Assembly (NCBI GenBank): GCA_910585245.1
Contig: CAJUCO010000049.1
Coordinates: 1 to 16,470, forward strand
Direction: 5' to 3'
DNA length: 16,470 nt
From: an uncultured Oscillibacter sp.
Lineage (GTDB): Bacteria; Bacillota; Clostridia; Oscillospirales; Oscillospiraceae
Shown here piece by piece: positions 1 to 5,827 of the stretch. The notes under the pieces are model-generated. The model worked only from the letters and a program-made list of their open reading frames with translations. It did not search any database and had not been told where the DNA came from. The translations under genes were made by a program, and so were the position numbers. Within the stretch, counting starts at the first letter, position 1, and the number at the start of each line of letters is the position of its first letter.

Positions 1-129
1 TCTCCCTCCCTTTTGTCAATCCCCTTTTTTCCCTTTTTTGCCCTTTTTGGAAAATAACAGCGAAACGCCCGGATTTCGGTATGACCTCTATGCACTTCCA
101 ACAACGGAAACCCTCTGGTTACAGGGCTT

Positions 130-160
130 CAGGCCGGTTCCTTCCCTGGAAACCGGCCTG
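130..160. repeat. 10-bp perfect inverted repeat downstream of the anti-sigma gene
   Basis: Arms CAGGCCGGTT and AACCGGCCTG are separated by an 11-nt loop. The repeat lies 38 bases past the stop of the leftward anti-sigma gene, so it could end that transcript. No T-run follows on either strand, so it is not a textbook intrinsic terminator. The rest of 1-197 holds only a pyrimidine-rich tract (1-50) and no gene that I can support. Confidence 0.5.
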
Positions 161-197
161 ACGGAAACATACAGTCTTCTTCAGCTCACAGCTTTTT

Positions 198-1043
198 CTA
201 TTCCAGCGGTCCACACACCACCACCAGAAAAGGTCCTTCTTCCTCTTCCGGCATCTCTTCCTGCCGGTCCAGAGCCTCCAGCAACGCCCGGAATTCCTCC
301 GCGTTCAGCTGATAGCACCATTTCAAATCATTCTTCCACACTACATCGAACCCGTCCAGCAGGTCCCCGGCCTCTTCCTGCTTTAGACATAATGTGGCCG
401 TTGCCTCGGAGCCGGAAGCATAGGGCTGTGCGCCGTCCATCATGGTCCCCGGAGCCTCGGGGGACATATTCGCCGTCAGGGCAGGAACTGGCGCTTCCTC
501 CACGTCCGCTTCGGCATCGCCCGATCTCATCGCCGCGCGGCTCTCCATTTTCTCCGTCGGAGCCTCTGCCGGGGACTCCGATGGCTCCTCCGGAACCGTC
601 TCGCCCATCTCCGCGTGCGGGGACAGTTCCGCCACATCTTCCGTAACCGCGCTCGTATCATAACACATCGTGCCGGACTCTTCTCCGGCAGGAGCGGCGG
701 ACTTTTCTCCTCTAGTGGTTCCGGTCCGCACCAGAACAACCAGCGCGCAGCAGGCCGCCAGCGCCGCCGTTTCCATCCAGCGCCGGAATCCCCGCCGCCG
801 CTCCGTCATCTTTTTGTTCCCGGATTTTCGAATCCGTTCCATCACGTCTCCCGCAAACCCCTCCGGCACGACGGTATCTTCCACCTCCGGAAAACCGGCC
901 CGGATGGCCAAAGCGCCGTCCACATAGGCCTGACAGCCGGGGCAGTTTTTCAGATGCTCCCGCACCTGTTCCATCTCCTCCGGCGGCAGCTCCCCGTCTA
1001 CAAACGGGTCCAGCAGGGCCGCGTACTTCTCGCAGTATTTCAT
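198..1043 (-). CDS. Membrane-anchored anti-sigma factor, zf-HC2 domain (RsiW-like)
   Basis: This 281-aa protein probably holds the adjacent ECF sigma factor inactive at the membrane until a signal triggers its release. The N-terminus carries the zinc-binding anti-sigma motif H30-x3-C34-x2-C37, with C4 upstream. One membrane span follows at about residues 89-105, preceded by an Arg-rich stretch, giving a cytoplasmic N-terminus. A Glu/Pro/Ala-rich, low-complexity linker covers roughly 107-195, and an acidic C-terminal part ends the protein outside the cell. The start at 1043 is supported by GGAAAGGAGG seven bases upstream. The ATG overlaps the sigma stop codon (ATGA), implying translational coupling and matched amounts. 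The extracytoplasmic part matches no family I recognise, so the signal sensed is unknown. The family call is strong; the partnership is inferred from adjacency. Confidence 0.88.
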   Translation of the reverse strand: MKYCEKYAALLDPFVDGELPPEEMEQVREHLKNCPGCQAYVDGALAIRAGFPEVEDTVVPEGFAGDVMERIRKSGNKKMTERRRGFRRWMETAALAACCALVVLVRTGTTRGEKSAAPAGEESGTMCYDTSAVTEDVAELSPHAEMGETVPEEPSESPAEAPTEKMESRAAMRSGDAEADVEEAPVPALTANMSPEAPGTMMDGAQPYASGSEATATLCLKQEEAGDLLDGFDVVWKNDLKWCYQLNAEEFRALLEALDRQEEMPEEEEGPFLVVVCGPLE

Positions 1044-1648
1044 GAGCGGCCCTCCTTTCCTGTCTCTTTAGACGGCTCGGGCAGAGAAAAGTTCCCCTTC
1101 GCCAGCAAAAAATTTCTCAGCTTCTTTCGCCCCCGGCTGATCCGGGACTTCACCGTCCCGATGTCCAGCCCCAGGGCCTCGCCAATCTCGTCATAGCGCA
1201 ACTGGTGCATCTCCCGCAGAACCAACGCCGCCCGGTACTCCGGCGGCAAAGCCCGAAGGCCCTCCTCAATCTGCTCTCTCAGCTCCCGGCGCTCCGCCTC
1301 CTCCTGGGGAGAGGGGAGCGATGACGGGAGATCCAAGTTTAGCTCCCCGTCGTCCAGAGAGGCCGCGGCCTGACGCTTCCCCTCCCGCCGGAGCAAATCC
1401 ACGCAGGCGTTGGAGGCCAGCCGGTAAATCCAAGTGGAGAAGCTGCTGTCCCCCCGGAAGTTCTTCAGCCCCTGCCACGCCGCGAAAAACGCCTCTTGAG
1501 CGGCCTCGGCGGCATCCTCCGGATTTTTGCACATCCGCTGGGTCAGCGCCAAAACCCGCTTTTCGTAAAGCCGGACCAATTCCTCAAAGGCCGCCGGGTC
1601 CCCCTTTCGGGCGGCGGCGACCCAGTTCGGTTCCCTCGGGTCCATCAT
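1040..1648 (-). CDS. ECF-type RNA polymerase sigma factor (SigW/RpoE-like)
   Basis: This 202-aa alternative sigma factor has only regions sigma-2 and sigma-4, as in the ECF group. Region 2 spans about residues 19-92 and includes the typical DAAEAAQEAF and FSTWIYRLASNACVD blocks. Region 4 spans about 125-187, with the LPPEYRAAL helix and the recognition helix around IGTVKSRISRGRKKL. The start codon at 1648 overlaps the stop of dusB (ATGA), with a GGAGGG ribosome binding site six bases upstream inside dusB. The next gene is its probable anti-sigma. No separate promoter is visible directly upstream, so it seems to be transcribed from the dusB promoter. The target regulon cannot be read from the window. 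SigW and SigV-like subgroups cannot be told apart by eye. Confidence 0.92.
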   Translation of the reverse strand: MMDPREPNWVAAARKGDPAAFEELVRLYEKRVLALTQRMCKNPEDAAEAAQEAFFAAWQGLKNFRGDSSFSTWIYRLASNACVDLLRREGKRQAAASLDDGELNLDLPSSLPSPQEEAERRELREQIEEGLRALPPEYRAALVLREMHQLRYDEIGEALGLDIGTVKSRISRGRKKLRNFLLAKGNFSLPEPSKETGKEGRS

Positions 1649-2637
1649 AGGCGTCCCTCCCGACCGTCCCGAAGGTCCCGTTTGATGCCCCGCGTCACCC
1701 GGTACACATCCTCCAAGGTATTCATCTGGACAATCTGCTCTTTATAATAGTTGGCGTAGGGTACCCCTTTTAAATACCAGCAATAGTGCCGGCGAGCCTC
1801 CAGAACGGCCACCCGCTCTCCCTTGTACTCCGCCGCCAGCTCAAATTGCCGCACAGCCAAATCGCACCGCTCCGCCAGAGGCGGCGAAGGCGGAAGGGGC
1901 TTTCCCCCCAATACCGCCGCCGCCTGTTGGAAAATCCAGGGGTTGCCAAAGCACCCCCGCCCGATCATGGCCATGTCGGCCTTGGTATACTGCAAAATGC
2001 GGGCCGCGTCCTCCGGTTTCCAGATGTCGCCGTTGGCGATCACGGGAATGGAAACGGCCTCCTTCACAGCCCGGATGCAGTTCCAGTCCGCCTGCCCGCT
2101 GTAAACCTGAGCCCGCGTCCGGCCATGGACCGCCACAGCCGCGGCCCCGGCCTGCTCCAAAACTTGCGCGAACTCCACGCAGTTGCAGCTCCCCAGGTCC
2201 CAGCCCCGCCGGAATTTTGCGGTGACGGGGACGGAGGGAAGCGCTTTGACCACGGCCTCCACAATGCGCCCCGCTTTTTCCGGGTCTTTCATCAGAGCGG
2301 CTCCGTCGCCGTTGTTGACAATTTTCCCCATAGGGCAGCCCATGTTGATGTCCAGAATATCCGCCCCTGTATGCTCTATGGCAATCTGGGCGGCCTCCGC
2401 CATGCAGGCCGGATCGCTGCCAAAAATCTGAATCGCGGAGGGGTGCTCTCCGGGGAACTGGCGCAAAAGGGAGAAGGTCTTCTTATCTTTATAACAAAGC
2501 GCCTTGGAAGAGATCAGCTCCGTACAGGTATAACCCGCTCCCAGTTCCGCGCAAAGCTGGCGGAAGGCGGCGTCGGTGACGCCTGCCATAGGGGCTAACG
2601 CCAGTTTCGAGGGAACGGACACGGTTCCAATGTTCAT
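1645..2637 (-). CDS. dusB: tRNA-dihydrouridine synthase
   Basis: This 330-aa flavoenzyme reduces specific uridines of tRNA to dihydrouridine using FMN and NADPH. The N-terminal FMN-binding block LAPMAGVTDAAFR is at residues 14-26, the DINMGCP motif carries the expected catalytic Cys101, and TAKFRRGW, VHGRTRAQVYSG, IANGDIW and MIGRGCFGNPW follow in the usual barrel order. The reading frame stays open to 2859, but I choose ATG 2637. The family N-terminus begins there, AGGAG lies eight bases upstream, and the promoter at 2689-2717 would place the longer start upstream of the transcript. The gene leads an operon with the ECF sigma and anti-sigma genes and overlaps sigma by four bases. DusB is the commonest Firmicute type; another Dus subtype is possible. 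Confidence 0.93.
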   Translation of the reverse strand: MNIGTVSVPSKLALAPMAGVTDAAFRQLCAELGAGYTCTELISSKALCYKDKKTFSLLRQFPGEHPSAIQIFGSDPACMAEAAQIAIEHTGADILDINMGCPMGKIVNNGDGAALMKDPEKAGRIVEAVVKALPSVPVTAKFRRGWDLGSCNCVEFAQVLEQAGAAAVAVHGRTRAQVYSGQADWNCIRAVKEAVSIPVIANGDIWKPEDAARILQYTKADMAMIGRGCFGNPWIFQQAAAVLGGKPLPPSPPLAERCDLAVRQFELAAEYKGERVAVLEARRHYCWYLKGVPYANYYKEQIVQMNTLEDVYRVTRGIKRDLRDGREGRL

Positions 2638-2688
2638 AAGGGGGTCTCCTCTCTCCCCTCTTCCGGGGGGAAGGGTCTCATTGCTTGC

Positions 2689-2717
2689 ATCATAGCATGG
2701 TTTTTTTGAAATGTCCA
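2689..2717 (-). promoter_or_regulatory. Sigma-A promoter of the dusB-sigma-anti-sigma operon
   Basis: On the minus strand TGGACA (2712-2717) and TATGAT (2689-2694) are separated by exactly 17 bases that include an A7 run. Each hexamer differs from consensus at one position. Transcription would start near 2682, about 45 nt before the dusB ATG at 2637. This agrees with the shorter dusB start. Confidence 0.72.
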
Positions 2718-2941
2718 CTTCTTTCCCCGGGAAGGGGTCCCCGTCCTCCCGGTGCGTCCCTTTCTCCGCCGCCTGTTTGACGGCGTTTTTCTTGGAAAAG
2801 CACTCCACAACCGTCCCGTTTCCCTCCCTATCCGTTACCGTTTTGTAACCTTTTTTCACTTTTTCCCCGAATCTTTTCCAGTCAAATCTTGTCCAAACAG
2901 GTCTAAAGTGGGGATAAACCTCCCTCTAAGGCCCAAAAGGC
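2718..2941. other. Gene-free divergent region between dusB and the 3D-domain gene
   Basis: With dusB starting at 2637, positions 2638-3142 (about 500 bases) carry no gene. They hold the dusB promoter, a GTTAC/GTAAC element at 2833-2849, the 3D-gene promoter at 2942-2971 and that gene's leader. The part 2718-2832 looks like coding sequence in the dusB frame but has no start with a ribosome binding site. I see nothing further in 2850-2941. Confidence 0.5.
2833..2849 (+). promoter_or_regulatory. Possible WalR-like box
   Basis: CGTTAC-N5-TGTAAC matches the described WalR (YycF) pattern TGTWAH-N5-TGTWAH except for the first base. It also forms an inverted GTTAC/GTAAC repeat. It lies about 93 bases upstream of the -35 of the secreted 3D-domain gene, a class of gene controlled by WalKR in Bacillus. 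One-site pattern matching only, so this is tentative. Confidence 0.25.
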
Positions 2942-2971
2942 TTGACAAAAGTGGGGCCAATGGTGTATACT
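2942..2971 (+). promoter_or_regulatory. Sigma-A promoter of the 3D-domain gene
   Basis: A perfect TTGACA (2942-2947) and TATACT (2966-2971) are separated by 18 bases. TATACT differs from TATAAT at one position. Transcription would begin near 2978, giving a 5' leader of about 165 nt before the GTG at 3143. Confidence 0.78.
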
Positions 2972-2977
2972 GAGGCC

Positions 2978-3142
2978 AGTTTCCAAACGGTAACAAAAGT
3001 TACAAGCCGCCCTTTTAAATTGTGCGGCCGCCCAATACTCCCCCGATGGGGACTCTCACGGCGCCTCCGCCCCTCGGGGCGCGGTCCGGGACTTTTTGGA
3101 AGGCTCCGCCGTGAAATCACCTTATATTAGGAGGGTATCCAC
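2978..3142 (+). promoter_or_regulatory. Long structured 5' leader of the 3D-domain gene, unassigned
   Basis: Visible stems are GTAAC-AAAA-GTTAC (2990-3003), CCCC-CGAT-GGGG (about 3041-3051), CGCCCC-TC-GGGGCG (3068-3081) and an enclosing TCACGGCG (3056-3063) with CGCCGTGA (3107-3114). A T5 run at 3092-3096 lies inside the enclosing stem. The leader ends with AGGAGGG (3129-3135), seven bases before the GTG. I compared it by eye with the c-di-AMP (ydaO) riboswitch, which often precedes cell-wall genes, and do not see its conserved core. A regulatory RNA is possible but unproven. Confidence 0.4.
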
Positions 3143-4225
3143 GTGAACACTGACCAACAACCAAGTCTTTTATACACCCTTTGCCGCCGGGGCGGTATGA
3201 TGCTGTTTTGTCTGCTCGTCGCCACCGTCACCGGCCTCTCCGCCACCGGCTGGGCCGACTCCCTGTTCCTGATCACCGGCACGGACGACGCTGCCGCCAT
3301 TGTCCTGGACCCCCATCAGGAAACGCCCCCGGACCTGTCCTCCCAGATGCTCTACGTCTCCAACGGAAGCCATGGCTACGACATCACCTTGCAGGAAAAC
3401 ACCACCGTCACTGTTCGCCACGAGGGCTCTGCTCAGACCCTTTCCTCCCGCAAGGAGAGCGTCTCTTCCCTTCTCTCCCGCTTGCACATCTATCCCAGCC
3501 CCCTGGAGATGATTGGCGTGAAGCTGTCGGAAAACGGTGTGGAGCTGAATGTCTCCTCCGATCTGACCTACTATGACTACGTCACCGAGACCGCTCCCTT
3601 CGCAACCCAGCGGGTGGCCAACCCCGAGATGTTGGAGGGAGAGGAGCGGGTGGTCCAGGAGGGGGCCGACGGAGTACGCTCCTCCGTCTACGAAGTGGTT
3701 TGGTCCAACGGCGCGGAGCTCAGCCGCCAATTCGTGGAGGAGCTGGACACCACTGCCGTGGACCGGATTGTGGAATACGGCACCGCCAAGCCCAAGCCCG
3801 CCGCCTCCCCGGAAAAGGCAGACCCGGAGGACATCCTGGCGGAGCACGGCGAAACCGGCGGGGGCATTGGAAACATCTCTGAAAATGCGGACGGCAGCGG
3901 CGTGTTGACTCTGAAAGACGGCACCGTGCTGAATTACTCCGGCGTCCGCTCCATGACCGCCACGGCCTATACCACCGGCCACGGCGGCGTGGGCACCCGA
4001 ACCGCCAGCGGAACCGCCGTCCACGTGGGCTCTGTGGCCGTGGACAAAAGCGTCATCCCCCTGGGTACCCGGATGTATATTGTCGCCAACGGAAATGTGG
4101 TCTACGGGCTGGCCGTGGCGGAAGACACCGGCGTCAAAGGCAACAAAATCGATCTCTATTACGACACCTATGACGAGTGCATTCAGTTCGGCCGCCGCTC
4201 CTGCACCGTCTATATTCTGGAATAA
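3143..4225 (+). CDS. Secreted cell-wall protein with DUF348/G5-like and C-terminal 3D domain (YabE-like)
   Basis: This 360-aa exported protein is likely a peptidoglycan-acting enzyme or remodelling factor. Residues 17-38 form a signal peptide or N-terminal anchor after Arg15-Arg16. Roughly 48-145 resembles the DUF348 ubiquitin-like fold, and about 155-215 resembles a G5 domain. The last 90 residues are a clear 3D domain with its three Asp motifs: VAVDKSVIPLG, AEDTG and KIDLYYDT. This is the RlpA-like barrel seen in Sps/Rpf-type proteins and MltA. There is no separate transglycosylase domain, so the 3D barrel would be the active part if the protein is an enzyme. The GTG start at 3143 is preceded by AGGAGGG at seven bases. 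It is a single-gene unit between its own promoter and a terminator. Family assignment is good; enzymatic activity is inferred. Confidence 0.87.
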   Translation: MNTDQQPSLLYTLCRRGGMMLFCLLVATVTGLSATGWADSLFLITGTDDAAAIVLDPHQETPPDLSSQMLYVSNGSHGYDITLQENTTVTVRHEGSAQTLSSRKESVSSLLSRLHIYPSPLEMIGVKLSENGVELNVSSDLTYYDYVTETAPFATQRVANPEMLEGEERVVQEGADGVRSSVYEVVWSNGAELSRQFVEELDTTAVDRIVEYGTAKPKPAASPEKADPEDILAEHGETGGGIGNISENADGSGVLTLKDGTVLNYSGVRSMTATAYTTGHGGVGTRTASGTAVHVGSVAVDKSVIPLGTRMYIVANGNVVYGLAVAEDTGVKGNKIDLYYDTYDECIQFGRRSCTVYILE

Positions 4226-4237
4226 CTTTTTTGCATT

Positions 4238-4267
4238 CCCCCGGTCCTTTGGGCCGGGGGCTCTTTT
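4238..4267 (+). terminator. Intrinsic terminator of the 3D-domain gene
   Basis: CCCCCGG (4238-4244) pairs with CCGGGGG (4254-4260) around a 9-nt loop and is followed by CTCTTTT. It lies 13 bases after the stop codon at 4225. Confidence 0.85.
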
Positions 4268-4277
4268 CCCGCAAGCA

Positions 4278-4309
4278 AAAATCTCCCGCCCCACAGGCCG
4301 GGAGATTTT
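4278..4309. terminator. Second hairpin, possibly a bidirectional terminator
   Basis: The 11-bp perfect stem AAAATCTCCCG (4278-4288) / CGGGAGATTTT (4299-4309) has A-run and T-run flanks, so it could end transcription from either side. It insulates the downstream GntR-purine unit from the 3D-domain gene. A role in RNA stability is also possible. Confidence 0.6.
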
Positions 4310-4369
4310 CTATTCCCGGGACCGTCTTTGCAAAACCGTCACAAGCCGGGGCAGAATCTCTTTGGGAAC

Positions 4370-4386
4370 TGTCAATTTTGTCAATT
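4370..4386 (+). repeat. Tandem TGTCAATT repeats beside the -35 of the GntR gene
   Basis: TGTCAATT occurs at 4370-4377 and again at 4379-4386, a 9-base period. The second copy runs into the -35 hexamer. The arrangement is compatible with an activator or repressor site, but no regulator can be named. Confidence 0.35.
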
Positions 4387-4413
4387 GCGGTCCGGCCTGG
4401 AAACCGATACAAT
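4385..4413 (+). promoter_or_regulatory. Promoter of the GntR regulator and probably the purine cluster
   Basis: TTGCGG (4385-4390) and TACAAT (4408-4413) are spaced by 17 bases. The -10 is near consensus and the -35 is weak, as expected for a regulated promoter. Transcription would start near 4420, inside the operator. No comparably good promoter was seen before purE, so this may drive the whole cluster. Confidence 0.65.
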
Positions 4414-4426
4414 AGGTATGACCTAT
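4412..4426. promoter_or_regulatory. Candidate GntR/UTRA operator
   Basis: ATAGGT-ATG-ACCTAT is a perfect inverted repeat with 6-base arms and a 3-base centre, overlapping the -10 end and the presumed start of transcription. HutC-type GntR regulators are known to bind short palindromes with a GT...AC core. A half-site AGGTAT recurs at 4473-4478, next to the ribosome binding site. Binding here would block the promoter, suggesting autorepression relieved by a small ligand. Confidence 0.6.
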
Positions 4427-4483
4427 CCCCCCTAAGGAACGGGAGTCCCTCCCCGGAATTTTCATCGGAACGAGGTATACGGA

Positions 4484-5209
4484 ATGAACGCACACACATC
4501 CCATACCAAAGCCATCCGCGCCCAGCTGCTGGCCGATATGCGCACCGGAGAGTATGCTCACTGCGAGCGTCTGCCCCGGGAGAGCGTGCTTTGCGTCAAA
4601 CTGGGCATCAGCCGTACCCAGCTGCGGGACATTCTGGCTTCCCTGGAGCGGGAGGGCTTCATCACCCGCCGCCACGGCGTGGGCACCATCATCAACCGCC
4701 ACGTATTGAATGTCCACACCCGAATGGACATTGAGGTGGAATTTTTGGACATGATCCGGCAAAACGGCTTCACTCCCGGGGTGGAGGCCATCCGCTCCTG
4801 GGAGGAGGCGGCGGACGAAAAAACCGCCGCCCAGCTCCAGCTCCCGGAGGGCACGCCCATGCTCCGGGTCTCCCGCCTCTGCACCGCGGACGGCCGCCCC
4901 GCCATCTACTGCGAGGACGTCATTGAAAAAGCCCTGATCCGGGAGGACTATACGGAGAAGGATCTGAAGCAGCCCATCTTCCACTTCCTCCAGCGTTGCT
5001 GCGGCATATATCCCTATCTGGACCTGACGGATCTCCGGGCCGTCCCGGCGGACGAGAAGCTGGCGGAGATCTTGCAGCTTCCCGTGGGAGCGCCGCTTCT
5101 ATACATGGAGGAGGTGGACTTCGACATCGACGGCAAGCCGGTTTTCTGCTCCGCCGAGTATTTTGCCGACGGCATTTTCCACCACACCGTCATGCGGAAG
5201 AAACTTTAA
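4484..5209 (+). CDS. GntR-family transcriptional regulator, HutC/UTRA subfamily
   Basis: This 241-aa DNA-binding protein has an N-terminal winged helix (about residues 10-75). It shows the GntR signature LPRESVLCVKLGISRTQLRD, then LEREGFITRRHGVGTII. A UTRA ligand-binding domain follows (about 95-235), with LQLPEGTPMLRVSRL, ICED-like and GAPLLYMEEVDFDIDGKPV segments. UTRA domains bind small effectors such as sugar phosphates or histidine-pathway metabolites; the effector here is unknown. ATG 4484 is preceded by GAGGT at seven bases. The gene sits on an operator-bearing promoter and is followed after 85 bases by purE in the same direction. It is therefore the best candidate for local control of the purine cluster, in place of the unrelated Bacillus PurR. 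That control is inferred from position. Confidence 0.9.
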   Translation: MNAHTSHTKAIRAQLLADMRTGEYAHCERLPRESVLCVKLGISRTQLRDILASLEREGFITRRHGVGTIINRHVLNVHTRMDIEVEFLDMIRQNGFTPGVEAIRSWEEAADEKTAAQLQLPEGTPMLRVSRLCTADGRPAIYCEDVIEKALIREDYTEKDLKQPIFHFLQRCCGIYPYLDLTDLRAVPADEKLAEILQLPVGAPLLYMEEVDFDIDGKPVFCSAEYFADGIFHHTVMRKKL

Positions 5210-5294
5210 AAAATCAGGGGCGCCCGTTTGACTCCGGAGTTCTTCTCTGCCCCCGGTTCCCCATCATTCAAACTTTGAAGGGAGACGTATTATT
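5210..5294 (+). promoter_or_regulatory. Short leader before purE with inverted repeats
   Basis: GGGGC (5217-5221) can pair with GCCCC (5249-5253) around a palindrome ACTCCGGAGT (5231-5240). A second inverted repeat TTCAAA-C-TTTGAA (5267-5279) lies directly upstream of the purE ribosome binding site AAGGGAG (5278-5284). A TTGACT at 5228 has no -10 partner. These could be an operator or attenuator, but no function is shown. Confidence 0.3.
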
Positions 5295-5783
5295 ATGAAA
5301 AAAGTTGCCGTACTCATGGGTTCCGACTCCGATTGGCCGGTGGTTCGGGCGGCCTGCGCCCAGCTGGACGCCTTCGGCATCCCCTACGAGGCCCATATCA
5401 TGAGCGCCCACCGAAGCCCCGCCGTCGTGGCGGAATTTGCCGCCTACGCCCGGAAAAACGGCTTTGGCGTTATCATCTGCGCCGCCGGCATGGCCGCCCA
5501 TTTGGCGGGAGCCGTGGCCGCCAACACCACCCTGCCCGTCATCGGCATCCCCATGAAGGGGGGCGCCATGGACGGGCTGGACGCTTTATTGGCCACCGTC
5601 CAGATGCCCGCCGGCATCCCCGTGGCCACCGTGGCCCTGAACGGGGCCAAGAACGCCGCCGTTTTGGCCGCTCAGATTCTGGCGGTGACGGACGAAAATC
5701 TGGCCTCCTGGCTGGACGCCTCCCGCCGGGACATGGCCGCCCAGCTCGAGGAAAAGGACGCCCTGTTGCAAACGGAAATTTAA
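5295..5783 (+). CDS. purE: N5-carboxyaminoimidazole ribonucleotide mutase (PurE, class-I type)
   Basis: This 162-aa enzyme makes CAIR in de novo purine synthesis, by mutating N5-CAIR in class I or by adding CO2 to AIR in class II. Visible motifs are GSDSD (9-13), SAHRSP (37-42) with the catalytic His39, AAGMAAHLAG (63-72) and TVQMPAGIPVAT (101-112). SAHR and AAHL are typical of class I, which normally works with PurK. No purK lies next to it or anywhere in the window. Length is normal for the family. It is preceded by AAGGGAG at ten bases, follows the GntR gene and is 44 bases ahead of purC. PurK elsewhere in the genome, or use of abundant CO2/bicarbonate, would explain the gap. Confidence 0.95.
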   Translation: MKKVAVLMGSDSDWPVVRAACAQLDAFGIPYEAHIMSAHRSPAVVAEFAAYARKNGFGVIICAAGMAAHLAGAVAANTTLPVIGIPMKGGAMDGLDALLATVQMPAGIPVATVALNGAKNAAVLAAQILAVTDENLASWLDASRRDMAAQLEEKDALLQTEI

Positions 5784-5827
5784 GCCGCTTTGTTCACTCT
5801 ATTTTTTACATAACGGAGGAAAGTACC

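Noticed and set aside
14..19. TTGACA on the minus strand with A-rich tracts upstream
   Set aside because: Could be the -35 of a leftward gene, but the -10 would fall outside the window, so it cannot be judged.
2638..2859. 74-codon N-terminal extension of dusB
   Set aside because: It lies upstream of the promoter at 2689-2717, is not part of the Dus family, and has no ribosome binding site.
2978..3142. c-di-AMP (ydaO/yuaA) riboswitch before the 3D gene
   Set aside because: The conserved core segments of that class were not found in the leader.
3170..4294. 374-codon open frame opposite the 3D-domain gene
   Set aside because: It crosses the terminator and mirrors the plus-strand codon pattern.
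5228..5256. TTGACT as a purE promoter
   Set aside because: No -10-like sequence at 16-18 bases downstream; the position holds CCCCGG.
5333..5827. Upstream extension of the purC frame through purE
   Set aside because: Arg/Gly-rich out-of-frame translation of purE; the true purC ATG has its own ribosome binding site.
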